Origin: Prosapia bicincta
Lineage: Eukaryota; Arthropoda; Insecta; Hemiptera; Cercopidae
Length of the DNA stretch: 64,000 nt
NCBI GenBank assembly: GCA_036971475.1
Contig: JBAIZL010000005.1
Location: 232,887,369-232,951,368, forward strand
Reading direction: 5' to 3'
Shown here: positions 44,762 through 55,189 of the stretch, in pieces
Position numbering within the stretch: position 1 is the first letter of the stretch
How the letters are laid out: each line of letters starts with the position of its first letter
Made by a program: the position numbers and the translations under genes
The notes under the pieces: model-generated
Told to the model about the DNA's origin: nothing
Database searches by the model: none
The model's input: only the letters and a program-made list of their open reading frames with translations

Positions 44762-47700
44762 TGTTATAATAGCTAATCATGAGTCGCTGAACATATATAT
44801 ATATGTTGGAAAGCCCAAGGTAGCTTGTTCAATATGGGTGGCCTAGTTAGCATGAAGAGCTTCATATTTTTCTTATTACCAAAGTTATTCTAACCTCATA
44901 TTTTATAGCTATATTGTAGAATAGTAAAGTATGCGTTTCATTAAGAAACTTTATAATTTTGTAGATAACTATATCATATTGTCAAATCCAATGGATTGCT
45001 GTTTTCATTGTTATCATTAGTAAAGTTATATCTGTTTATAATTGGACCTATTCTAACTGCACATTTGTTGTAAAATATGTAAAATAGTTAAGTTTGATTA
45101 TAGTATAAGGCAGTGATATTTAATAATGAAACATTCAATTTATACAGTTATATGTATGCTGTTACATTATGTTTGTTTTAGTTTTTCCTATTTTTAATCA
45201 CCATTTAAAATCACTTGTTTCTTATTTAGAAAAAAATGTTTTATTTGTAACGTATGTAAAAATAAATTGTATAGTTGGCCTGTATTTTGTAAAGTATTAC
45301 ATTATTTGTAAATACAACCATTTATAAAATTGTATTTGAGCTAGATTTTTTAAATATTTGTACAGAAACTAATATTATAAAACCATTTTATTTTTAAATA
45401 AAAGTTTTATGTGTATTTGATATTTTTTTATATATTTGTGTTTCTAAAACAATACAAATGTCAGTGATGTGTTATGAAACAGTGAAGCTATTGACAAAAT
45501 TTTATTGCAACAACTCTTCAAGTGAAGAATTGAGTTCATGTTACAATGAGCAAAACAATCTCCATGGATAGTTACTCAGCCTTCTCTTCTCCCACTTACC
45601 ACAATCCCATATCCACTATGCAAGGTAAATATTCTAATTAATTCATAAACCCAAATTCTGATCTGGGACATGCATCATGCATTAGATTTCTCAGACAAAA
45701 CAATATCTGATTAAAAATAAAACTAATGAGTGAGTTATGGATTTGGAAATTGCTAACTGAAAATTATAGGAATTTCTATGATACGTTTTCCATAGTATGT
45801 ATATTTTCAAAATTCAAGTAGCTATTGGATATGAGTTTGGAAATGTTCTGACTTGAAAACTTGTAACGTTTTCGTGTGTGTTTAATTTTAAGTTTAAGTT
45901 TAGAATTAGTTTTAAGTTCTAGCTTACAGTTCAGGCGTAATAATAACCATCTGTCTGTAACGCTCTTCAAATCTTGAAGGTAGAACTACGTTACATTAAA
46001 ATACTTTAAAATACAAAGTTGAATCATTTAAATTAGCAGAGTCTCATTAAATTAATTTTTAAGGCTTATTAACTTGAAATGCGTGGAATTGTGTGCTGGT
46101 TAAATAATTACTCTTTTGAATTCAATTAAAGCAAATTACACTCATTTTATTTAACAAAATATAATATAAATTATAATCATGATACAAATTTCTAGACATT
46201 GCTTCAGTTACGGATTATTGAACATTTAATATTTGACTTATGAATTTTTACGTATAGCAATCAATCAATGAATCAATCAATGGCTGAAAATGGATCTGTA
46301 CTCGAGTTTACTTGCTTTTTTTTATAATAAAATCTTACAATTCAAGGCAAACACAAGTGCACCAAATGATGCATAAATTACATTTATATACTTGTTGAAA
46401 CGTTCTAGGTTCATTAATTTGAGTTAAACTGTCTAACATTTTAAATTTTGCAATAAATCTCTAAAGTTTGAAATCATCCACTTAGCTGTATTCCCATGTC
46501 GTAGCCTCGCATCCTTCTAGTGGAAAAGTCTCACGTAATACCTTCAGCGTCCCATCTTTGTACTGGCTACGTGTGCTGTCTTCTACACCATGATTATAAC
46601 ATATTTAAGAAAATGATATTACATTAAATTTTGAAAACTAAAGAAAATTTCCTCGCTCTCGGATACATCCATTGCCTTTCACATTTTGGCTAAAAGAGAG
46701 TTAAAACTATGGTTGCAAGCAACCTTCCTACCTACTGCGCATCAGGGTGGGCGCATCCCTACTTTAATTTATTTGTTTTTAAACTCTTCCGACAGATGTC
46801 ACTATCAACCAGAGATCTCATTAAAAATATTTCTAATAAATCACAATTTTTTGATATAGTTGTATATTGTTACAATTTTGAATACATTCTCGTTTGTTTT
46901 CTGAAATTTCCAATTTAATATGTAACACCATCTAATTAACACAAATCTTCAGTTATTAAAATATTCCAAAAATACATTTGTTTTATTTTGTCTTTGATTA
47001 CCTAAATTATAAATAAGTTGCAAATGAAGTGAATAATTTATGGAATTGTCAAAATAAGACTAAATTTTTTTTTTTAATCGAAATTCAATTTAACGCTGAA
47101 AAATTCTAATATGAGTAGAGAATTTGTTTTGAAATTTTTAATAGTCTTTATTATTTGCTTTGAAAAGGAATAAAGAATTATTTTTTCTTTTGTAAATGAA
47201 AAATATTAATTGTTTTATAACATAAAATGTGTTGTTAGGTTTTGTAAACTTTTCACTAGGAAATGATGGCGCATAACATCAGATATCTGAAACATTGCCT
47301 AAAGTAACATAAAATTCGCAGAATATAAGACAATGATACATATTAAGATCTGAAAGACTAACATTATTTCAATTAATAATATAGAAAATACTTAATTTAT
47401 AAGGTATCAGAACCATAAGGGCTCCAAACTGCTTACTGTACCTTTTCACTAGATAAAATTTGATTAGTTTTCGATGTATGGAAATACTTGATTACCCTCT
47501 ATACAAATGAGGTGACATTTACTTAATAATGAAATATGCACAAACAGAAAAAATGTGTGTGATTACTTTCAGGTGAATAAACAAAAACATGAGTGACGAG
47601 ATATGAAAACACATTGTTCGAAAGAAAGAGCAAAAGGAAAGAAATTTTGGGGTGCACTTAGATACTTGCAATACTTCATCTAGCCCATTTCAACATTCAC

Positions 47701-48369
47701 AGCTTTCTCATTGCTAATTCATGCAAAAATATTTTAGAAGCCTAAGAGGCTGAGTTCAGCATGGTATTTCTACTTCCAACTTGTTTCCAAGGAATTCTCA
47801 GTTAAGGTAGCCTTAACCCAGATATGTATTAGTTTCTGTACAGTTGAGAACTATGAACAGTGTTTTCTAGATCGTAGAATTCTCATAGTTGTATAGGTCA
47901 AATTTTATAAGCTGGCACTTGGCTTTTAGATAGAAATTGTGTATTCTTCATCAGGCACTGTCCTCGTCCCTCATCGGAGCCATAAATCACGGCCTACCTA
48001 TCCCAACGTTTAGACAATCTTATCACGCTTCCGTATACACTTTATATACATTTATTGTTATTTATATTGTACTTTAAAAAGTATTAATAAGTAACAAAGT
48101 AATTAATCTTTTTCCACGGTTATAGGTATTAAATATTAATTTTAGTTAAATCTCCGATTGAAGTCAACCTGTCCATATAGGATATAGGAATAAAATATTT
48201 AGTATAGTTATTTGTTAGTCACCCACTATGTCCAATTAACTGTATTATGATCATCCTGATCTCGATATAAGTAGATTTAATATCAGCTGCAATGTTTTAG
48301 CTTCCATTAGTCTTGGCCTATCATAGAAAACTTTACTTCTCTGAGCTTTTGAAAATCTGGAAGTTTGAA
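44762..48369. other. Intergenic AT-rich DNA
   Basis: No coding region, RNA gene or repeat recognised. Short open frames here are isolated and compositionally random. Confidence 0.5.
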
Positions 48370-49364
48370 TGTTGTGTTGTGTGAAGGAACATAATTTTTC
48401 ACGTCTGCCTAAATCATCTCAAATAGGATTGAGATCTGGATGGTACAGAGGTAGGGGTAAAACTGTATGTCCCTTTTTCCTTAATAATTCATCTAACACA
48501 AAACTATTATTGTTTTCCCCGATTATTTTGTACAGCTGCGGCTTTAGCATGGAGTCTCCATAAGGTATATTTTTTCCTGTTATCTATTTGATCATCTCAT
48601 CTTAACTGCTGTTTGACGTGGGAGATTTGTTGATTAGCTTGCTGTGATAGTTAGCATTGTCTATTACTAGAACAGTTTTTGATTGTAGGTTTGGAATGAG
48701 TTGGTTATTGACCCAGTTAATATAATTTGTATTATTCTTGTTATCATGGTAACCTCGTGATTTTATACCCGCCTTCCACATTGCAAGAGTATTTGGGGCG
48801 AAGCCATTCTTTACACCAGCATGTACAATAAGTATCAGCCATTGACCTTTTGATATTGGAGTGTGCACGTCGTTTGAAGTTCCATCAGATTATACTTTGT
48901 TCTCAAAGTGAAAAAGATTATGAAATTCTTTTCTCTCTAATTTCAGATTTTTCAGTCAATATTCTCCTATTATTTTGTGCTCATTTCCAATTTAAGCTAA
49001 GTTTTTAAAATATTTTCCAACACTTGATATGCTCCAGTAAAACTAATTTGTTACTTTAACTCACTTTGTAAAAGTTTTGCAGTTGAAAGGCGTTTCTTAG
49101 TGATATGATGTCAAAAAACGAATTCGGTCCATCTTCACTTAGATGTAATGATGTCAGCTCTCTGTTTATTCGAGAAACAAATCTAATGGATACACCTGTT
49201 CCTAAAGCACTCCTATCACACACCTTCTTCAATGAAATGTTCGGAATCCCATCATCACTCTCTTCTTTCATAAATTTATAAACTTTACTAACAATTTCCC
49301 TGCTTTGACTATTTAGGACTTTCCCACCAATCCCTACTTTTAAATTGATATCTGCCATGTTCAT
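48370..49364 (-). pseudogene. IS630/Tc1-like (DDE_3) transposase, decayed
   Basis: N-terminal part (49364-49056) MADINLKVGIGGKVLNSQSR resembles the helix-turn-helix half. The catalytic half (48868-48602) has QWLILIVHAGVKNGFAPNTL, GYHDNKNNTNYINWVNNQLI and TVLVIDNANYHSKL (second Asp). The next frame gives LDELLRKKGHTVLPLPLYHP and then DLNPI followed by a stop, where DLNPIE ends with the third acidic residue. The region between the halves (48869-49055) is broken, so the first catalytic Asp was not seen. Confidence 0.65.
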
Positions 49365-49390
49365 ATATAATAACCTAGCTCCAAAACTGT

Positions 49391-50160
49391 AAAATCAATC
49401 TATACGAATATATAAAAATCAAATGGTGTCTTTGTGTGTGTTACTCAATCATGTAAAAACTACTGAACGCATTGAGCTAAAGTTTTACATGGATATTTTT
49501 AGGGTCCCCGGATAACAACTAGGCAAATTTTTATTTAAAAATTCCATCGGGGTACTGCCTCACGTGCCTTGAAAACTCCCTCAACACTCGATTATCTATA
49601 TTCTATTTAATACTTAACTTGGCTTAATCAGCTAATAATCACCTGTAACAGTCACTTTTAAACACATTTAAACAGCTGATAGTAATTGTTTGTTGTTATT
49701 CATCTTTGAGGTTTGTTATACTTTACAAATTTATGTCACAAGCAGAAGTTTTCCTTCCCTTGGTTTTCAAGACAATAATTAGTAAGTTTATAGTTTGATA
49801 TATTTATTGGGAACTATACTATTATATAAAAATCTAATGTTATATATCTGTGTGTGTATTACTCAATCACATAAAAACTACTGGACCCATTGAGCTGAAA
49901 TTTGGTATTTATTTCCTGTCCCAATGTGTTTGATTTTAGGGAAAATAATTATACAGGGCAACACAGAAAGTCATCAGAGATACGAAAAAATTATGAAAAC
50001 TCTCGCTCACGTTCCAAAAATTTACAATTTTGGAAAATTGTAATTCCTCTCAAAAGTGCTACTAAAATAGCACATTACCCACTCCCAATACAATGCATAT
50101 AAAATGAATCAAAAACATGTCCTGAAGCCATATTGATAATTGCTGTTTCTTTTTTTTATA
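49391..50160 (+). mobile_element. Two Helitron-like 5'-end segments in tandem
   Basis: Both start with a TCTATAC- or CTATACT-like end followed by ATATATAAAAATCAAATG or close variants and the TACTCAATCA-GTAAAAACTACTG region (49391 and 49814), a pattern common at Helitron 5' ends. 49500-49800 matches the Helitron at 24200-24520. The part 49880-50020 recurs inverted at 52290-52420. Confidence 0.55.
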
Positions 50161-50161
50161 C

Positions 50162-50164
<3 letters not shown>

Positions 50165-50211
<47 letters not shown>
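50165..50211. repeat. (TA)n microsatellite abutting a Penelope-like 3' end
   Basis: About 23 TA units joined directly to the terminus at 50211. Confidence 0.95.
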
Positions 50212-50213
<2 letters not shown>

Positions 50214-51372
50214 TTGATATTTTACGTTATCCATTGTTTTTCCGTTGCACTGACTTTATGAAGTTAATATATTACTATTGTAAGTAATTTTATCCACCAT
50301 TAAATGCAATGATTTTACCTTAAGTGATTTTACCTTGAGGCGCCTTTCAGTCACTTGACCATTGTCGAATCACTGATTACTTTTTCTTAATTTTTCTGGT
50401 GCGGATGTTCGGTCCGTCGTGTTGGTAATTGTTGACGTCATATACGTTTCCTCTTGAGTCTTGTGTATTGTTTTTGAATAGTATGTCTTCTGTATATGTT
50501 GTTTGTAGATTCATTAAATTGTTGTGTATGTTTTTATAAATGTGGTATTTTTCTAGTGAGTTTAGTTCTATTGGGTTATTATTTATTTCAAGTATGGTTA
50601 AGTTATTTTCGTAATTTGTTATTTCATGTTTATGTGATATTAGGTGTGCTGCAACATTTGATACTTTTGAATTTTTGTTTTTGAATGCTCTATAATGTTC
50701 TTCAAATCTTATTTTAAATGATCTGGTTGTTTCCCCTATGTAAAATGCATTACAGTTGTTACATGTAATTTTGTAAATTCCTGATAGGTTATGTTTTTCT
50801 GAATTTGTTTTGTGGTTTGTGTTATTAAGATATTTTATTATTTTGTTGTTTGGTTTGTATGTTGGAGTGTAGTATTCTTTGTTGTATATATTTGTTATTT
50901 TTTCTATTTTGTTATTGGTGTATTCATATTGTAGGTAGATTTTTTATTTTTATTATTTTTGTGTTCCGGTTGTAGTGTTGTGTTGAGGTTAGGTTTTTTT
51001 GTGAATTTATTGTATATATTTTTTATAAGGTGTTTGTTGTATCCATTTTCTATTGCTACTTTTGCTATTATCTAATTCTTCATTTAATTTTTGTTTGTTA
51101 TCCTTAGTGTATTTTATTGCTTTATTTATCATGTTATTGTAAGTGTTAATTTTGTGTGTCCAGGGGTGGTTAGAATACACAAGACTCAAGAGGAAACGTA
51201 TATGACGTCAACAATTACCAACACGACGGACCGAACATCCGCACCAGAAAAATTAAGAAAAAGTAATCAGTGATTCGACAATGGTCAAGTGACTGAAAGG
51301 CGCCTCATCACTCAAGGTAAAATCATTGCACTTAATGGTGGATAAAATTACTTACAATAGTAATATATTAAC

Positions 51373-51375
<3 letters not shown>
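50211..51375 (-). mobile_element. Penelope-like element, 5'-truncated, with inverted 3' end at its 5' side
   Basis: 50211-51168 is a - strand copy with the whole GIY-YIG domain (frame broken) and the RT thumb region (SNHPWTHKINTYNNMINKAI, about 51175-51115); the RT palm is missing. At about 51169 it meets a + strand copy of the last 200 bp of the element (51169-51375). This is the same head arrangement as in the 1.9-3.9-kb copy. Confidence 0.8.
51270..51311 (+). ncRNA. Hammerhead-like fold in a Penelope-like terminus
   Basis: GTGAT (51270-51274) pairs with ATCAC (51307-51311). Core TCGACAAT, stem II GGTCA with TGACT, GAAA at 51295-51298, palindromic stem III hexamer GGCGCC flanked by A and T, cleavage position TC. 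Confidence 0.45.

Positions 51376-51417
<42 letters not shown>
51376..51417. repeat. (TA)n microsatellite between Penelope-like termini
   Basis: About 20 TA units between the + strand terminus ending near 51375 and the - strand terminus starting near 51418. Confidence 0.95.
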
Positions 51418-51420
<3 letters not shown>

Positions 51421-51572
51421 TATATTTTATGTTATACATTGTTTTTCCATTGCACTGACTTTATGAAGTTAATATATTACTATTGTAAATAATTTTATCC
51501 ACCATTAAGTGCAATGATTTTACCTTGTGTGATGAGGCGCCTTTCGGTCACTTGACCGTTGTCGAATCACTC
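51418..51572 (-). mobile_element. Penelope-like 3'-end fragment
   Basis: Isolated 155-bp terminus. A hammerhead-like fold (GTGAT/ATCAC, TCGACAAC, GGTCA and TGACC, GAAA, GGCGCC) is at 51529-51570 on the - strand. Confidence 0.75.
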
Positions 51573-51606
51573 TCCGGTACAGTTGTTTACCTTGGTAGGT
51601 GTTAAA

Positions 51607-51880
51607 TTCTTGATATTTTACGTTATACATTGTTTTTCCGTTGCACTGACTTTACGAAGTTAATATATTACTATTGTAAGTAATTTTATCCACCATTAAG
51701 TGCAATGATTTTACCTTGTGTGATGAGGCGCCTTTCGGTCACTTGACCATTGTCGAATCACAAGTGAGTGATTCGACAATGGTCAAGTGACCAAAAGGCG
51801 CCTCATCACACAAGGTAAAATCATTGCACTTAATGGTGGATAAAATTACTTACAATAGTAATATATTAACTTCATATTGG
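51607..51880. repeat. Head-to-head pair of Penelope-like termini forming a near-perfect palindrome
   Basis: A - strand terminus (51607-51761) and a + strand terminus (51768-51880) meet over six bases. The arms of about 110 bp are almost perfect reverse complements. Each arm carries the hammerhead-like fold (51720-51761 on -, 51768-51809 on +); in the right arm the GAAA box is AAAA. Confidence 0.85.
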
Positions 51881-52279
51881 TATATATATATTGTTGTTTA
51901 TTATTATTTGAAGGTTAATTTTATATACCTATGAAGTATCCAGTTAGGTTAGATTTTGTTGTAATTTTATATTTTTAACCAAATGTATACATATAAGGCA
52001 AAAATAGAGATCACATGAAGAAATATTACTCCGCAGAAGTAGACGTCAAATTAGGTAATGTTGCATAAAATTACAACCAAATCTATCCTGACTGGACTAT
52101 TAACAGATATTTTAATATAGGTATATAGTAATGTATAAAATTATAACCAAATCTATCCTAACTGGAGACTTTATAGGTATATTTAAATATATGTATACGT
52201 AACACACACGCTGTTGGTACAAGGATGTGGTACTTTCTTACTACTTCGCACTGAATTTTTCACCCAACTTTAATTTGAT

Positions 52280-52640
52280 CAATATTGTATTTATTTCAAT
52301 GAACGAGTTTTTATTATTTTTTCATATCCCTGATGACTTTCTGCATCACCCAGTATAATTTTGTCCCTTAAAATAAACATGTGGGAAGGGGAAATAAATA
52401 CCTGAAATTTTACACAGACATTCTTACGGCCCCTGGTTAACACATAGGCTTATTTTATTTTAGAAATTCAATCAGGGCATCTCACCACTGGCCTTGGAAG
52501 CTCCCTTAATGGTAGGTTTTTAAACTATAGTTTGATATATTTATTAGGAATTAATTTCATTAAATTAAATTCAACCCAAATACAAATGAAATATAAATCA
52601 ATACAATATTCGTCAACCCTGTACGAAGCACGGGTAATCT
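52280..52640 (+). mobile_element. Helitron-like 3'-end fragment
   Basis: Contains the GCCTTGGAAGCTCCCTTAAT region and ends in CAACCCTGTACGAAGCACGG and then GTAATCTGTTA. This matches the Helitron hairpin terminus at 29441-29468, with a mutated CTAG. The left part (52290-52420) is inverted relative to 49880-50020. Confidence 0.55.
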
Positions 52641-53169
52641 GTTATTAACTTATAAAAACCTTAATATCGAAATTAACTAGGAAAAAAATTTTCAACTATA
52701 TATAAGTCCTACACTATTACATTCAACATGGAACTTCATAGTCGAGGTAAGTTGACGCTCGCAAACTTTACCAATGACTTACTGATATTACAAACACGGG
52801 TGGTTATTCTACCACCCATGTTAGTCATAATGTGATTGTCAACTTTATGAGTCAGCGTAAGTCTTTGAATGTGAATATCTTGCATACTAAAATGTAAGTT
52901 ATGTATAAGTGGCCAGATATAGCAAGAGACTTGACTCGCAAATGTGCAGTTTAAGTAATGAAAGACTCACTGACTCAGTGTTTGCCGAACCTCATTGCTA
53001 TAGGTGTTAGCCTACCACAACCACTGTTTCTTGTTCTCTACTGTACCTAAATATGAGAGGAGTAGACAACTGACTAGCCTTTCACCTCCACTAGTTGTTC
53101 ATACTCCCCTCCTGCACCTATCAAGTCTTTTGCTGTAATTTACTTACTTCTTTCAGGCATCCAGCTACA

Positions 53170-55170
53170 GGTGTAGCTAACTAGCAATATCTTGCAGTAT
53201 AATATTGAAAAGATTTGGACATTATGCCGCCTTGCGCTATTTCATTTTCAATGTTATGTTTAAAGGAACTTGCTTCATTTATCACAACTTCAATGTCAAA
53301 GTTTGCATAAAACTTTACGATGGATTCAAGTAATATACCTCTAATGCCTAATTTCATACATTGTAGGATAACTGTGGCATGTGGTATTTTGTCAAATGCT
53401 TCTTCAAAATCTATCATGGCAGTTACTGTAGACTTTTTAGATTCAAACCCCTCATAGACTTCATTGGTGAAATGTAGTAAAAACATCAACTGTCCTGTGT
53501 TGGGGCCGGAAACCTAATTGAAATTTGTTAAGCAAATTCCAATCTCCAAGTTAACCTTTTGTTGACTATTCATTCCAATAGCTTTCCCAAATTAGATGTC
53601 AACGAAATAGGCCTGAATGACAACTTTGCATCATCCTTTCCTGGTTTAAACAAGAGAATGATTTTTGCCGTTCTCCGACTCAATGGTATTTCACCGATTC
53701 ACCATATTATTGTTAAACAGAACAAGCATCTGTAAAACAACATCTCAAATGAGCAGTTCCTTAACATTTCATTTTGGATATTGTCTGGTTGTGGAGCTGA
53801 GCATTTCAGCTGGTTCATACATTCCCCCATGTTAGCCAATGTGATTGGAGAATCATCAGGGTCTGGAAGTCTGAAGAGAGGTTCCCCTCGACATGATAAA
53901 AATTGTTCGTCTGGGTTCAATTGTTTTGACCAAGACACTCTATGACCTGACTTTCCTTATTGCTGAAAAAAATGTTGCCGTTAGGTAGATAAATTGCTTA
54001 TTGGTTGCTCTTAACCTTTTCCAGGCTGTACTAGATGGTGTGTTAATACTCATAGAATTTACAAACGATTTTCATGACCTTTGTTTAGCCTGGATAAATG
54101 CCTTACGGAGCATAGCATTACATTTATTATAATGACTCCAGTTTCCTGCTGTTCTGATCTTTTCCATCTTTTGCAGTTTCTTCTCCGAAGGAGCTCCAAT
54201 TTGCTTTCTTAATTTTATAGCGACTATGCACTATGTTATTATTTATCATTTGAATATTTCCCATGTTGAGTTCAATGAACGCAGGGGAATATTTACTTTC
54301 AAGAACTTCTAGAGTTCTATCGATGCCGATTGGAATGTAGCAGTGTGTTCACAGTTCAGGAGGATTAGGTTGCTTTCTAGAAGCCATTAGTACATAGTTT
54401 TACCATTACCATTATCAGGACCCGCAGACCACGAAGAATGCTTGATGTGTAGGTCGCCCACAATAACAGTTTTTCCATCCAACCAAAGCGCATTCCGCAA
54501 GTCTTCCTTCCTTGTCCTGGTACATAAACATTATACAACTTGAAAGCTTCATTGTTACTGACTCTGATTTGTAATCTCGCTACTTCTATTTGAGTTGTTA
54601 CCCTGCTTTCGGTACTTTCAACATTTAATGTTTAATGTATAAGAGTCACCAACCCTCCTCCATGATGGTTTTCCCTACATCAGAGGTACATTTTATAACC
54701 TGTGAATCTTGGGTGATAGATCTTATTATGGAGCAATGATACCTGTATAAAGGCTATCTTTATGTTTCTTTCCTCCAAAACCCTATTCAACTCATCTGCT
54801 CTCTTCCTTAGCAATCTAGAGTTCCAATGCATGATAACGATATTCCCATGATTAGATGTTAGGTTTTGAGTAGTGTTTTTTTGGTTCCCTATCCTTTCTC
54901 TAAAATTCGTACCCATCGATTCGTCCACATTGCTTTGTTTAGCATTTCCTTTTCATGTTCCAGGCTAATGATCTTGGAATAGTCCTGGTTGGACAACAAA
55001 TTTCATGTCTTCAGAAAATCTCTGATCCTCTCTCTCTCATAATGAGATTTTTGTCAATAATAAAATGTTGCTGCACTGATCTCATGCTTTGTCCTTTCAA
55101 GTTCCAAAGTAAAACCTTCAGTCGGTTAGGATGCTCTCGTCTCACCAATGGTGAGACACATCAAGAGTCC
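53170..55170 (-). pseudogene. Jockey-like non-LTR retrotransposon, endonuclease and part of RT
   Basis: From 54928 downward: an APE-type endonuclease start (NIVIMHWNSRLLRKRADELN), EVARLQIRVSN and LYNVYVP, then TVIVGDLHIKHSSWSAG (Asp and His block, about 54465). RT begins with MNQLKCSAPQPDNIQNEML (53820-53760), then AKIILLFKPGKD and LSFRPISLTSNLGKLLE, and AMIDFEEAFDKIPHATVI (motif A, about 53430). It breaks off after AQGGIMS (motif B, about 53225) before motif C. Text at 55150-54960 may be the end of ORF1. Frameshifts and the missing 3' half make it inactive. Confidence 0.8.
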
Positions 55171-55189
55171 TGAAGAGGACTAAATAGGA

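Noticed and set aside
50320..50373. Hammerhead-like fold in the 50.3-kb Penelope-like terminus
   Set aside because: A local duplication (GTGATTTTACCTTGAGG) separates the stem I partner from stem III, so the fold cannot close as in the other copies.
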